Source of the DNA: Euonymus europaeus
Lineage: Eukaryota > Streptophyta > Magnoliopsida > Celastrales > Celastraceae
Assembly: GCA_963580455.1 (NCBI GenBank)
Contig: OY756960.1
Location: 2,480,001-2,544,000, forward strand
Reading direction: 5' to 3'
Length of the DNA stretch: 64,000 nucleotides
Positions 23,247-36,890 of this stretch are shown piece after piece. Position 1 is the stretch's first letter, and the number at the start of each line of letters is the position of its first letter. Made by a program: the position numbers and the translations under genes. Below the pieces are notes generated by a model that saw only the letters and a list, made by a program, of their open reading frames with translations, had not been told where the DNA came from and ran no database searches.

Positions 23247-25294
23247 TGTGATATCCTGGCCCCAACATGGCATGACCGATCAATAAGAGAGTGATGCGGG
23301 TATAATGATTATGTGCATATTGGGTTCATTAAATTGTTAGTAAGTAGAACTAAACCACTAAATCTTGAAAGTAGTGGTGGAGGGGTGTTTTTGTACATAC
23401 TCATTTTTCATGAGGGTAGAAGTGGGGAAAAAAAAACACATATATCTAGAAGAAAAAAAAAAAACGAAAAGCTTGCCCAGCAAGCTTGGGTCCTTAGGAT
23501 AAAACAAAACAAAAATAACAATAGAAAACAAAAAGGAAAGAAAAAAAAAGAAAAGGAAAAAGGAAGGAGAAGCTGCTGGAAGAGACGAGAAAAAACAGAG
23601 GAAGTGGGAGGAACTTGGTTGAAGAAATTTCATTGTGAAAGCAAGGGTGCATAATAAGGTAGGGGATGTTATAATTGTGCACTATTGTTACTTTGCTGGC
23701 TGATTGTATGAGATGATGAGGTGGTTGAGTCCACCATGAAGGATCATCACTTATAACTCTTTATATCCATGTATATATATATATATAGATATATATATCT
23801 AGTGTTAGTGGCTTTAATGGCCAACCGACTACCTCTACAGACTAAGCCAAGGCATTTGCATGGAATTGATTACTTGAAATAGGAGACTGACATGAGCGTG
23901 AACAGCGCCGTCAAACCCACGGACCAAACTTGTTTCAACTACCTTGCATGCATGAAGTTGTGGTATATACTGGAGTTCCAATAATTGTTACTAAGGGATG
24001 CTCATAGTTGGGTAGTTAGGGGAAAATCGAGAACTGATGCTTTGTGATGATAATGAGGTGTGGAAAGGTAGTGACTCCCATTGCTCTCGGCTGGGTAACA
24101 TCCATTGGATGATTAGAGGAAGTGCAAGTTGTTTCTATTTAATTCGGGGTAGTTTAGAATTATAGTGGAATAATGGACTAATCGTGGTGGTAGTTTGATA
24201 GTGTAGATAAAGCTGTGTATACATGAATATACATATCTATATATATATAGAGATATAAATATTGGAGATTAACTTGTGTATGTATTGGAATTTATTGAGA
24301 TTAACATATGATATATGCTTGGGTGTCTTTGTCCAATTGGGTGAATGGCATGAGTAGGTGTTATGGCTTACTTATTGAATTGTTGTTAGTTGCTATTGGG
24401 AATTATAAAATTGATTACAGGTGCTGGTTGACAGGTGTGATTAGGAATTAGTTGATACTTTAATTAGTGATGTTGTTAGTGGCTTAAAATTACTTGTATT
24501 GTCGTGCTGAATACCTTGTGACTAGGGAATATGATATTAGGCATGGAAAGAGGCGGAGGAGGTGGTGAAATAGGAGGGAAATGGTGGAGGTGTGTGATCA
24601 GATGGAGACCCTGTACGTACAGTGGGAAAAAATAATCCGAGTAGGGATTCGCTATGCGGCCACATAGTGAAGGGCAGTAAGCCCGGGTTGAAGAAAGTGC
24701 CAACCTTCCTTACTCGTAGAGAGACCCCGACGATGAGGTCGGAGAGGTCAAGTGGATAAAGTGAATCCGGCGATGAGGTCGGAGGTGATTAAAGTAACAC
24801 CGACAATGAGGTCGGAAGGCGGAAGATGGTGGATCCGGCGATGAGGACGGTCTAAGAAGGATCTGGAGTGACAAAACTAGAGGAAATATTCTAGTTTAAA
24901 AGGGAAATTTCGTTTGTTTACTATGGTTAATGGTGTGATGCTTTAATTATTATATATATTGCATTCGGTCAATTATCGCAATTGTAGCATTTCCTACTGA
25001 GCTCGGCTCACTCCCGTGTTTATGGTTTTTTTTTAGGTGAGCCTAGTAGGGTTGATCGAGCTGACGATGGGGGCCGGGCAGCTAGGTAGGATGCACATAC
25101 CGCCAAAAGGAGGAGATGTCATTTTGGGCGTCTAGGTCTATATATGTACATATCTATCTAACCTCTCTAAAACGCATGTTAGACTTATATTATGATTTCG
25201 GACATGGAGAGTTGAGCTCTCCTTGGATCATGTGTGGAACTATATATGTGTACGTAATATATGGACCTTTGCGTAAATTTATATAAATGTGTAA

Positions 25295-25326
<32 letters not shown>

Positions 25327-25425
25327 GCGAACCGTCGAAAAAGAATTGTGGCGGAAGTTTTGTTAGTTAGATAAAATAGTTAATGACCTTATTCCACGTC
25401 ACGCTCCTGGGGTCGGGGCGTGACA
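23247..25425 (+). repeat. Right (3') LTR, 2179 bp
   Basis: It is nearly identical to the left LTR. The 11-base length difference is explained by one extra G near 23427, one extra TA pair near 23780 and four extra AT pairs near 25300. The two substitutions seen are both transitions. Confidence 0.95.
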
Positions 25426-25430
25426 TGATC
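25426..25430. repeat. Target site duplication, right copy (TGATC)
   Basis: Matches the left copy at 16150-16154. Confidence 0.92.
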
Positions 25431-28400
25431 TATTTAAAACATGTGTTTTAGGTTTTTAATTACCCGTTTTTGACAAAATTTCTCAGATTGGTTTTATTGA
25501 ACTAATTGATTAAGATAGAATCTTATGAGTTTTAAGATTGATTATATCTCATTTTAAATATTTATTTCCTTCTTTATTTTAAAGATAATCAACTCATTTT
25601 ATTATATATTGGTTGTAACCCAATTTTGGATATAAATATGTATATATATAATTGTAAATAATTTGTAATTATTAGAGCAAAATGGCTAATGGGGGAGAGG
25701 ATAATGTATATGAATTTGTGTTTTACTGATATATTGTGTTTTACTTATATTGAGATACGTATTTTAGTGATGTGACTGAATATGTGACTTTACTTTTTGT
25801 GTAATAGAAGTGGAAAGTTGGTCAATTCTATTGAGCACAATAGGGAGGCCAACAATATTGTTGGCTACAACAAAATGTGGATAATAAAATACACTAGAAT
25901 ATCTATTTTGTTGATGTAGCTGAGTATGTTGTTTGACTTTTTATGTAATAGAGATGAAATATAATATTGGTTTAATGCAGTTGCTCTTAATGAATACATT
26001 TGTCTAAAGAACAAATATTTGGTTTTGCAATCACAATACCAATTTTTAGATGGTAACGAGATTCCTTATTTTTCTAAGTATTTTCATGACCAAGTAATCT
26101 AATTACATTACACTTTTACATAAAGAGATACCTAACATTGTATTGTAATCCGATTCACAATACCATTACAATGCCAGCTAACTAAACGAGCTCTTACGAA
26201 TATGATATTACACTTATGTCCTCTATATTTTCTGAGTAAATGTTGTAGTGCGCAAGGGATGCCATTTTGTGAATCTCATAACCTCATGAGTAAGAAAACT
26301 TATCCAATGGTAACATGTGATACGGTGGTGCATACCAAAATTAATACAAAGGTGTCAATTCACCGGAGTGTGTGTATTTTTTAAATTTGAATCATAAATT
26401 ATATCTCTCTTTTTTATCTGTGGTTATCACATACTGCTCATGAGTTTATATTATTTGATGTAGGATAATGGGATCAACGAAGAGGTGGACGCGATAAAAT
26501 TATATTTGGATTGTGATTGATAGGGACAGAGCTACTAGGAATTCATATGAGAGGGCCCGAAAATTGATGGGGTTGAATTTTTTTTGGGAATTTTTATTGA
26601 AAAATTACATTTTTCATTCATTTTAACAAAATCAAAGTGAAACACTAACATGTGATTGAATGCATAAAGATTTTGACCAAGCATGAATAAATTCTATAAA
26701 GACTTTGACAATACACCATACCCCAACTAATATACTCAATTTTTTTTTTAGTTTAAACCGAATCCGAAAAAATCTCTAAATTCATAACCGAATCCGAAAC
26801 CGTTAATTAAAAAATCAAAACCAAATAATCATGGTTTGGTTTGGTTCCTCGATTGCGGATCGGATTTGGACACCTCTAAAGATAACACCTAACTTGCTGG
26901 TTCAATGGCGAAGATAGGGTTTGGCTATTGGGGGCGACTCACAAAATCTGAGCTCCTAGGCAAATATTTTAGTTGAGGCCCTTTTGTGATTATAGTTCTT
27001 CTATTTTTCTTTTCTTTTTACATTTGTCATATACATATTCATATTGACTTGTTGACATATTAAAACTAAAAAATATATAAATCAAGAAAATAATAAAAAT
27101 GGAGCAATAAAACTTGATTATTGTTAGAGCCTTGAAGTATAAGAGAAGAATAAACAGTCAAGTTTGCATGTGAAAAATTATTCAAAGTTGGAAGAAAATT
27201 GAAGAAGTTAAATGACAATGAAGAGAAATAGCAAAGAAGAACAATTGTGGGATGAAATATATAGAGGTCTTATACAAGGCACTCATGCCACCGAACCGGT
27301 GCATTTCAACTTCAAAGAAAAATGCAATTATTTCTACACTACTATCAATACCATATAAGTTCATCTAACATTAGCCTTCCTCGCATAGCTAACTATGTGA
27401 GGGTATTGAGAAGCACTCTCTCATTGATTTTGGTACACCGCATCGGCATCATATGATATGATGTGACATGACAATTGAATAATTTATCCGTACAAATTTA
27501 CTTACTTTTTTTTATAATTGTAAAAAACAGCTTACTTATATGTGAAGGAATATGAGTAAGAGAGATGGTGAATCCATTGGGAAGGTTATAAACTAGTTGT
27601 TGGACAAAATGTTACCATGATCTATTATTTGTCCTAATTCATGCTTTTAGGAAGGGGAAAAAAGGGTCTAAAAGTTATCCTTTATCGAAGATCTTACATC
27701 CAACCTGCCTTTACTAAAGACTCTAAAGTTGAATTATTGATCAGTTGGACTTTTTAAAGCAAGTGGATATTCATTCAAATTTCCAACCAAAAAAAAAGAA
27801 AAAGAAAAAGAAAGTCGAGTGATTTTTATGAGCCGGAAGAAGAACGTATGGTCCTCCTTGCATTCTTGCCCTCGAAGGAGGCTTTCAAGTCTTCCTTTTG
27901 CTATCGTTCTTATCTAATTATGGTGGCTTTTAAATAAAGTTAAATGGCTTGGCTTTCCGAAGCAGGAGAGCCAGATGGACTCGGCTAAGTTTTTGTTTGC
28001 GTGCACACCATATTTAAGGCCAGACAGGAACAAAATTTCCGAACAGATAGAGACAAATGGATTTTTTCAAAAACTTCTTGTAATCTTTCCCACTGATGGA
28101 GGAAATACAGATAAAGCAAAGCCACCATGAAAATGGAGAGTCCAAAGCTTCAAGATGCAAGGCAACTTGCAAACTTATCTCTAGAGATGCTTAATAGGAA
28201 GTTCTTGTTTTTAAACTCCCAAGACAAACCAGTCAAAATAATTACCGGTGCCTCTTCGAACAAAGATTCGGGCAAATTGCCTTTTTTGGAACTTGATAGG
28301 AGGTGGACTATACAGAGACGTGACCCACACCATGTACGCGCCAGTTTCCTCCGTAAATAAAAGGGCAAATTAGATAAAATCATAAAAATGGCTTGGAGGA

Positions 28401-30420
28401 GTCGTATTTTTGAAATCGGTCAACTCTATTTTGAAATTTAAAAATAAAGATAAAAAGAATATATATTTGAAAAATATTTTTACCATCCAACTAGGTTAAA
28501 ATGGATTGATAATCATATTTTTCTTTCTCGTTGTTCGATCAAGGTGAGAATATCGGCGTTGGAACCGTATCGTGAAGACGAGTCCAACAATTGTGGTCTA
28601 TCCTCAATACGCCTCCAAAAACGTCCGGATCATGACAACATGTATTTTGGAGTTCAAAATAGTTTTTACTTCGATCTAGCCGCTTTCAGCATCAGAACTA
28701 GGCAAAATTAGTAGCGTTAGATTCGTCTTGGCCGAGCAATTCCAACGTTGTCGGTCTCAACTTGATCCGACATCGAAAATAGCTGTAGCAAAAAAAAAAG
28801 AAGTTTCCAAGCATCACAAGAGATTCATGATGGATTTCCTGCGGTGGTGGACCTTTGTTTCAGCCTTTGTAGGTGAGGCTTTACTCCTCTCGCAGTTGTG
28901 CTTCTTTTGAGACTAGCGGAAATCATTTTGTAGATCGGATGAAAAAGTTAGACCAAAAAATATGAAATCACAGTTTTCGTTTTACTACTAGTACATAACT
29001 ATTTTTCTCTATAAAATCTCTTTTTATTTGTTCGACAGACCCAAAACTCGAATTCACAACTAAAACCCGAATTCCCAAGTGATGAACCTTAAGACTCGAA
29101 TTCGCCAAACCCTAACCGACTAGGAACATATTCACTAGTAAAAAAAAAAGTGTCAACTGCGAAATCTTAGGGTCTACTAAACTCTAATGGGCTTGAGTAC
29201 CCTAAACACCGAGGTTATAACTCCCAAAATTAGTCAGAACCCTACTTCCTTATAAAATCACTTTTTCTCTGTAAAAAACCCTATGTCCCAAGTGATGAAC
29301 TCAAAAGTCCAAATTCACTAAACCCAACAAATTCTTACCATTGGAAGCACTTAAAACAAGACCAAGATAATTGATCAATAATATCATCATAAAGTGTACA
29401 ATGTACTTTATCTCTGTAGAAAACATTTTTTATCTATATAACCATCAATTTTTTACTGGATAATCACTTTCTAGAGGTGGATTGAGGCAAGAATATCTAT
29501 CTCACATCGATCTATTGCCAGAAACGACCGGATTGAGGCAAAAAAACATTCCGGGTGTTTCGGTTGTTTTGCCTCAATCATGCAATTGTTTATGTCGGAT
29601 ATTGGCAAGGCCAATGACATTGGATTCATCTCAATCTGGCGATTTCGACGCCATCAACCTCACCTCGATCCAAAGTTGGACGAAGAAAGAAAATCAAGAA
29701 CGAATATGTTCTCTCTCACGTAGGAATAATACTCTTATTCTCAACAAAGCTGCTTTGTCTTTGACTAGAATAACAATGACAAGTCCGAAATTTCAAGTTT
29801 TATCATTAATTCAATAACAATAAATTCAAAAAATAACCTGGACCTTAACCATTAACAAAAGGTCAGTAATTCTTTTACTCTTAAGAGTTGGTAAATTAGG
29901 ATTTAAGCTTTTTTTTAATTATGAGAAATAATGAGTTTTGGGCATTTGGCTCGTGTAAATTATAGATATATATATTTCGATGGTTGAATTTGACTCTAAA
30001 TCCTAAACTCTAAACTTGACTCTTCAAAATTTGAAGGAATCATTTCTAACCAACTCGGCTATTCTTTGATGGGCCATGGGGGGGGGGGGGGGGGGGGGGA
30101 TGCATACTAGAATGCTATAATTTCACTCTAAAATCATGGTTTAAAATGTGCCATTATGGAGTATTTTGGGTGTTCATAATATACTAGATTTTGAGTCAAT
30201 TACTTAAACCCTAAACTCTAATGTGCGATTTTTAAAATACGTACAAGTTGATTTAACATGATTTTGGAAGTGAAATGTATATCCTATAACTACCCATATT
30301 TTCAATTATGGCCCTTCAAAAAAAATATTTTTCTCATGTTAAACTCTATCCATTTTTCACGTGCATTTTTATTCATTCTTCATGGTCAAATTTAGTGAGC
30401 CTTATCCACACTAGCAAGAT
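25431..30420. other. Gene-poor AT-rich intergenic stretch
   Basis: No gene is recognised. Short open frames at 28127-28360 and 29482-29817 have no family motif. Around 26750-26880 a tract of AACCGAATCCGAAA and GGTTTGGTTTGG words looks like the tail of a dispersed repeat. At about 29080-29110 and 29288-29325 similar text recurs (CCCAAGTGATGAAC followed by AAACCC), a diverged duplication. Confidence 0.5.
30078..30099 (+). repeat. Poly-G run, 22 bases
   Basis: An uninterrupted run of 22 G after CCAT. It could form a G-quadruplex, or it could mark a length-uncertain position in the assembly. Confidence 0.85.
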
Positions 30421-30450
30421 TGTCTTGCCCTTTGTTTAAAATACTGGCAA

Positions 30451-30520
30451 TGGGCCAGCTTGTAGCAAATTGGCCCAATTATGGCCTTGAGAATTATAAT
30501 CCCAAACCCAGCCCGGCCCA
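30451..30520 (+). promoter_or_regulatory. Site II-type motifs upstream of CYP21-4
   Basis: TGGGCC at 30451-30456 and GGCCCA at 30472-30477 and 30515-30520 lie upstream of the presumed non-coding first exon of the cyclophilin gene. This is the same motif class as at the HYPK and TENA_E genes. Confidence 0.4.
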
Positions 30521-30589
30521 GCTAGGAAATGAACAAATAAAGAAACCAACAAGCAAATACAGTTTAAAACCAGTTTTATTACAGCCGTC

Positions 30590-30766
30590 CGTTATATTTC
30601 CACCTCTCCCCCGTCTGTCTGAGTGACCAACAATTTTCAAATCAAACCCACCGTCTTCAACCTCGATGTGGTCCGGAAAACGGGTAGAACTGTAAAAGTA
30701 TGCACTTTTAATCTCTTATTAACCAAACCATCATTCTGCGGTAGAGACTCTGATCAGTTTAAGAAG
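30590..30766 (+). other. Probable non-coding first exon (5' UTR) of the cyclophilin gene
   Basis: A donor GTATGT after AAGAAG at 30766 and an acceptor TTTGCAG at 31737 frame an intron of 971 bases. That would place a 5' leader exon here, joined to 31738 just before the ATG at 31772. The 5' border is a guess. Confidence 0.4.
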
Positions 30767-31771
30767 GTATGTTTCGAATAATTCTTTCGTTCGATTACCT
30801 TGATTGAATTTTCAGGCCATAAGCTTTGCCATGACTGAATTTCTAGGGTTTCTGATTTACATAGTAGACTCTTTTGTTACTTTCAATCGTTCCGGATCTT
30901 TTTTGCTTTTAACTATAAATTGGAGATCTCCATGAACTCTGAAATAACTGGTATTGTCATAAATAGTACAGTTGTGATAATTGGGAAGTTTCAGATCTAG
31001 AGAAGGTTGATGGAATCTGATTTTAGGGCACAATGGTTGATGGAATCTGATTTTTTGCGTGTGTAGGAGAGTTGAAGTGCTGCATCTTTTTAATCTCTCT
31101 TTGTTGACTTGTTATTGAGTAAGCCCAATACTTGGTTACTGAAATTTGATTTGATGTTCTATCCTTTCATCCTTCAGAATTTTGAAAAACTGTGATTGAA
31201 TGTCATTTGGGTTAGCTTTCTTGGTTAGGAAAGATTATGGATAGTGTCTTGGAGTTTTACTTTTTATCCTCTAGCATGTGAAAAAATATTCATTCATTTT
31301 TGTTTATACTTGTTTGTTTGGAGTTAGGAAGATTATGGGTAGTTACCTTATTTATTTATTGGCTCAATTGAGGAAAAACAATTCTGGGCAAACGGGCAAT
31401 GAAGTAAATGAAATATAAAATATTCTGAATTTGAAATTTATTTTGGAGTTCAACATTTCTCCTTTAGCATGTTTAAAGATGTTCCTTCAATTAATTTTAC
31501 GCTGATTTGCTTGGGAATAAGAAATCCTTGGTAGTTCAGTAATTGTCTTCTATGTTATTTGCGGTCTGATTTTGGGAAAGCAATTCCATGTCTTTCATAA
31601 TTTAAGTGGATAAGGTTTAAACTTGAAGTTTGTGTCCTTTGGAACAAGCATAAAAAATGAAAATGCCCTTTTGGGCAGTTAGGGTGCAGATTCACTTTGC
31701 TCTTTTGGCGACTTTTGAATCATGTCATGATTTGCAGGCTTTAGCTGCTGTAAGAGTGAAGGCTGCACTTC

Positions 31772-34265
31772 ATGGCAAGGATAAAGCCTCAGGCTCTGTT
31801 AATTCAAAGTAAGAAGAAGAAGGTGCCGAGTCGTATTAGTGCAACAACAATAGTTCTTTGCACTTCCATTGTTGCATTGATGATACTGCTTTTTTCAACT
31901 TACAGGCATTGGTCAAGAAGGTTTGTTTTCATTTTTTTGTCATTACATGTTGGTTTTGCCTCAAGATATTTGTTAGCTATCTTAACAAGGAATCATGGAA
32001 CTTACTCTTCTCTTTACAGGTCAAAGGGGGACCAAACAGGGACCTTAGAATCTGTTTTTGAGGTATAATCTGAATTCCTTTCTAAAATAATCTTAAAGAG
32101 CTACTCTCCTCTCATTTTAGTTTTTTCATGACTATTTCCTTTATTTTCTCTATGCTCATTCTTCTCAGCCTAAAGTTCTATCTGCTTTCATTTTTGTCAT
32201 GCAGGACACGAATGCTTTCATAGATTCAAAGAAGTACGACATTCCTGGTTATGCTGTAAGCCATTCAATGAATCTGTTGCACTACTTTCCTTCTATGTTA
32301 TATGTTTTGAATACTTTACAGCGCTAGCTATATCAGTTTTAGTGGTGGTGATGTTTTCCTTAAAAGAAGTGGACTGATTAATCTGCAAGTACTATACCAA
32401 GAAATAGTATCAACTTATATTGGTGTAATAAATTTGATCACTGTCTTCCCAACGAGATAATGAATCAATATGCAAGAAAATTTTAAGATGGCCATCTTTC
32501 AGGGAATATTCTTTTGCTTGCAGTATCCTTTAATGCACATTTTTTCTTTGCATTGGCACTTCTGATAATTCCATGTGATGCAAAATCTTCAGATGGGATG
32601 GATATATGTTTTCCTTGCCTCTCAGTACCTTTGTCTCCCTTTCATCTGCAGAGTTTTATTCCTATATTACTGTCATAGTTGCTCATGCACATGACATTTA
32701 GACTCTCTATACTGTTATCTAAACTTATTATGGACTTTGCTTCCTTGTAGATTCTGAATACATCAAAAGGTCCTGTAGTGGTGGAACTTTTAAAGGATGG
32801 CTCTCCCCAGATTGTGGACAAATTCATTGATTTGTGGTAAACCTGCTGAAGTATTTTATTTGCTAGCCACCTCTGTTGGTTCTGCTAAGTAGACATGATT
32901 TGTGGGGTTAAATTAATTCATTTTTGCTGTTTGAAACTGACAAAAATTTTACTTCTAATTTTTCATAAATGCAAATGAGATGCTGAAAATAAATTCAGCA
33001 ATCATGAACTAACCTCTGTCTCTGCGAGAGAGAAACATGTTTTGTATATATAAACTACTTGGACTGGCTCCATGCAGGTGCAATTCCAATTGTGGTTTGC
33101 CCCAGTGTGGGTGATGAAGCCTGAAAATATAGCCATATTTCATGAAATGAGAAGGAGAATATACAGCTATATTCTCGATAAAATTTTAAAATGGTAAACT
33201 AATATGACATATATATAGTTAAATTGGGTTCTGACTTATATGGGTAGATGATAACATTTTTGCAGAACCATAATTTGTTTCTCTTGACAGTCAGTGTACT
33301 TGTGCTTCAGTTCTATGATATAATTAAGCCAATTATGTGAAAGGGCAATTTTAGGTGTCTTATGTTATATATCAGCTTTTTTTGATGAATTTGACACACT
33401 TAATGTTGGGAAACCTGAAAGACGTAAGATTCTATTTACTGACCCATTCCTTTTTTCCCCTCCTTTTCTTTCCATCTTTGTAAGTTAAAAAGAATGGAAA
33501 CTGGGGTCTGATGATACCGTGTTGCTATGGGCCCCTCAGAAGTTTGGGGCATCTTGACTGTTTAAGTGTTTAACATTGTCATCACCATCATCATTGTTAC
33601 GATTCTAGAGGATAACATCTCTTTTGCTTTTTTTCCCCCTGAATATATCTTTTAGTATTTTTGTATGATCTTTGAGCCAGACATCATGAAGTTTTTTGAA
33701 CTAACTGGTTTTTGCAGTCAAAAAGAGTATTTTAAGGGGATGCCTTTTAACCATGTGATCAAAAATTTTGTGATTCATGGAGGAAATTCTGAAGGGCTCG
33801 GTGCTGCTGAAGATTGGACATACAAAGGGAAGCTTCATGGTCAGCTTGCTACAAGGTTTTCTGGCGTGAAAATTGTTTTCATTACCTTTTTACTTGTATA
33901 TTATGCACCTGTGCTGATGAATTTTTAATTGTGAGTTATCAGTCCAAAGCACGAGGCATTTATGCTTGGAACTTCAAAAAGTAGAGACAGAAAAGTATTT
34001 GAGCTATACATTACGACAGCACCAATACCTGATTTGAATGATAAGCTTTTAGTATTTGGAAGGGTCGTCAAGGGAGAGGATGTGGTGCAGGTAATAGTTT
34101 TTTTATTTCTTGTGCCTTTTGTTGAAGTATGTAATTTCTAATACGGATCTCTTGCACATAATGTTTTATCAGGAAATTGAGGAAGTTGATACAGATGAAC
34201 ACTATCAACCTAAGTCTACTATGAGAATTATTAACATAATACTGAAACGTGAGCTTCAAGGGTAA
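31772..34265 (+). CDS. CYP21-4: Membrane-anchored cyclophilin, CYP21-4 type
   Basis: Exons 31772-31920, 32020-32062, 32205-32255, 32751-32836, 33718-33855, 33943-34090 and 34173-34265 give 235 residues, close to the Arabidopsis protein (about 236 from memory). A basic N terminus (KKKK at 14-17) and a hydrophobic stretch at about 25-45 form a type II signal anchor, matching the Golgi location reported for CYP21-4. The cyclophilin fold follows at about 85-230, with [34 protein letters not shown] and [15 protein letters not shown]. The active-site Arg of classical cyclophilins (FHRVIP) is His in FNHVIKNF, and QGGD is HGGN. Prolyl isomerase activity is therefore doubtful, and a binding role is more likely. 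Confidence 0.92.
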
Positions 34266-35757
34266 TTTCCAAGCTAGTCTAAAGTTTTTATGCCCAGCAC
34301 AGTGGTTCTGGAATAGCTTAACGGAGGTTGCAACCCCCCCTTTTTTTTCTTCTTTTTCTTTCATACATGTGTTTTCTCTTTCCCATGGAGGTTGTAAATT
34401 TTGGTCGTTCAACGCATTACGCTACACGGGGTAGGGCAGTTTTCTGAGAGTTTTTACTTATGGTGTTGATATGGAAGGTGGAAGTTTGATCTTGGAACCC
34501 AGAAGATGCAATATTTACTTAGTTCCTTGTGCTCATTATAATGTTCTAGATCGTCTTTCCAATATTGCCTTACCATTTCGGAGAATATCATTTGAGTTTT
34601 CACTCTTGTTATAGGAGATGTTAATTCTTTTGTGACGGCATATATGAACATGCACTTCAGACTTCATGTCTTGATGATCGTTTTGAGCTGAAATAAATCT
34701 TTGTTTTGCTGGTTTGTGCTTATCTGATTTTGTCTTTTACATACTGGAAAATCCTTGGTATTCAGTGGGGGTGGTAGTTTTTCGTGCAGCTCCATGCCAT
34801 GGTTTTCTTGTTTATTTAGACTAACTAATTGACATTATCATATGGGAACTGAAGAATTGGATCCAAAACATATAGGCTTATAGTTATGTGGGACTTTCAT
34901 ATTATTTGGACCGTTCCTTTTGGGATTATAAATAAATATAATTTATATTTATATTTTGCCCAAATTATTTAATCAAATACTTGTATAATTATGTTAGAAA
35001 TTAAAAACTTTTTTATTACAAATTGACAAACTAAAATATATATTGATTGAGTTAAAAATTATATCATGTTGGTGAAAAATTCGTTTGTAACATCAATTCC
35101 AATGTTTTGTGAATGAAATATTTTCTTCGCTTTCATTCACAAGATCAAGTTCTTTTTTTTGTTTTATTTCATCAGTAATAAAATCATATTGCCAACAATA
35201 TAAATTCACTTTAATGTATGAAATTAATTAAAAAAATTTGACATATTCATCTTATCATTAGAATCACTTGACAATCTTATATTTTTAGCCCATAATTTCA
35301 AATGATTCATTTTTTCTTAACCACAGATGAGCAACCAATATTAAAGATATAAATGGTATTGGCAATATTGAAGATACAAATAGCTATAATTCTAAAGCCG
35401 AAGAGAGTAAGTGATCGTAGTCAAATGTTATATCATGATCATTATCATTTTTGAACTCTTTTATCTTTCACTTGAACTCCTGTATTTTTCACATTTAAAT
35501 GATAGAGATACATCGTGTCATCATTCTTTTTTTGAATGAGATTCATGTAAATGTCTATGAGTAGATTCTCATATATATATATATATATACAAAACAAAAG
35601 TCTTACTTTGTTAGTATATATAGATAATAAAAAAATAAAGTACAGTTCATTCATGAGATTCATGTAAATTTCTTGCAAAAATCATATTTTTGCATGCCAT
35701 CATTGTTTTATTCTGACAAAAGATTTGAAAAGCAGAAAAGGTAGTGCCAGTAATAGC

Positions 35758-35803
<46 letters not shown>

Positions 35804-36048
35804 GTTAGTAGGGATGTAGGTAGGGTGTGTTGATTTAATAGCACTCTTTTGATATTTTAAATAGACAAATGTGGTAGTAGATGAAGGAAAACACACTAGA
35901 AACATGCGACTATAGAGCGAATCAGGTGGTAGATCAGGGGCATTAATATATGATGTGGCATTAATAAGTTTTTTTTTTATGCGGGCAACAGTTGATGATA
36001 TGTACTTTTGTTTAAAAAACATATTCTTAATAAAAATAAACCCAAAAA
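34266..36048. other. Intergenic DNA between CYP21-4 and the GRAS pseudogene
   Basis: AT-rich with simple repeats: an AT run near 35573-35589 and a GA run at 35761-35799. No gene is recognised. Confidence 0.6.
35761..35799. repeat. (GA)n microsatellite
   Basis: About 19.5 uninterrupted GA pairs. Confidence 0.95.
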
Positions 36049-36890
36049 ATGTTTGATATTCCTGAGGTGCTGACGGCTCCTAACTCTGCAGCTCTAGCTA
36101 ACTACAAATATGTTCCCTTTGGTCAGATTGAAAATTTTGTTGGAATCCAAGCCATTGCAGAAAACATGGCTGGGGCAAAGAGGGTTCGCATAATTGATCT
36201 TTTCATCAATGCAAAGTGCAATGGACAATTTTGATGCAAGCCATCTCGAAACGAATGCCCGCTTGAGAGTCTCAAGATAACTGCTATTTCAAGACAAATG
36301 GAAGGTAAATATAATTGGTTAATGAGTTTTGTTGAAACCCTGGACTCACCATTTTCTTTTATGAAGATTATAAGTTCAGACCTGTTTGACCCCTAAGACG
36401 ATCGGTTTAAGATTGATGCAGAAGAAACAGTTGTTGTCTACTCTGAGTTTTTCATGTGGAATTATGAGTCCACGATTTGATCGCCTGGATTCATTAATGA
36501 AAGTGATTAGAGTATTCAATCCATGTATAATGGTGATCATTGAAGTTGAGGCAAATCGCAATTCACCTGATTACGTGAGCCGCTTTATCGAGGCTCTTTT
36601 CCATTATAGTGCATATTTTGATTGCCTCAATGTCTGTATGAAAAAGGAAGATCAAAACAGGTTTTTTACAGGATCAATCCTAAGTTAAGGAATCAAGAGT
36701 GCTCTGGTGGTTGAGGGAGAGGAATAGAAAACTCAACATGTAAAGATTAATGTTTGGAGGGCTTTCTTATCTCGTTTTGGGATGGAGGAGAAAGAACTTA
36801 GTATGTCTTCCTTGTATCAAGCATCTATGGTGGTCAAGAAGTTTGCTTGTGGGAATTCTTGTACACTTGATGATTGTATATTATTTTACG
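36049..36890 (+). pseudogene. Degenerate GRAS gene copy
   Basis: Three reading frames together show a GRAS domain without its N terminus. Frame one (36049-36234) has VPFGQIENFVGIQAIAENMA and RVRIIDL, the VHIID region. A later frame (about 36480-36688) has NPCIMVIIEVEANRNSPDY and FIEALFHYSAYFD. The final part (about 36740-36880) has VWRAFLSRFGMEEKELSMSS. Stops at 36232-36234 and 36686-36688, plus frame changes, break the sequence, and the final SAW motif is absent. It is clearly related to the intact gene at 38281-40504 but well diverged, so it is an old tandem duplicate. Confidence 0.88.

Larger units (their letters stand above)
16155..25425 (+). mobile_element. Complete Ty3/gypsy LTR retrotransposon (chromovirus type), 9271 bp
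   Basis: The element has two LTRs (16155-18322 and 23247-25425), a perfect TGATC target duplication, a primer-binding site for initiator tRNA-Met (18326-18337), a polypurine tract (23234-23246) and gag-pol in the order gag, protease, reverse transcriptase, RNase H, integrase. That order defines Ty3/gypsy. A chromodomain-like tail after integrase points to the chromoviruses, perhaps Tekay/Del. By eye the LTRs differ by two transitions (17458/24553 and 17555/24650) and three indels in simple runs, so insertion is very recent. A single-base frameshift interrupts pol. Confidence 0.95.

Noticed and set aside
28127..28360. 77-codon open frame after a TATA-like AT tract
   Set aside because: No recognisable domain, no splice context and an antisense frame is equally open; treated as chance.
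29482..29817. 111-codon open frame in the gene-poor region
   Set aside because: Composition is not family-like, and it lies in DNA with signs of degenerate repeats.
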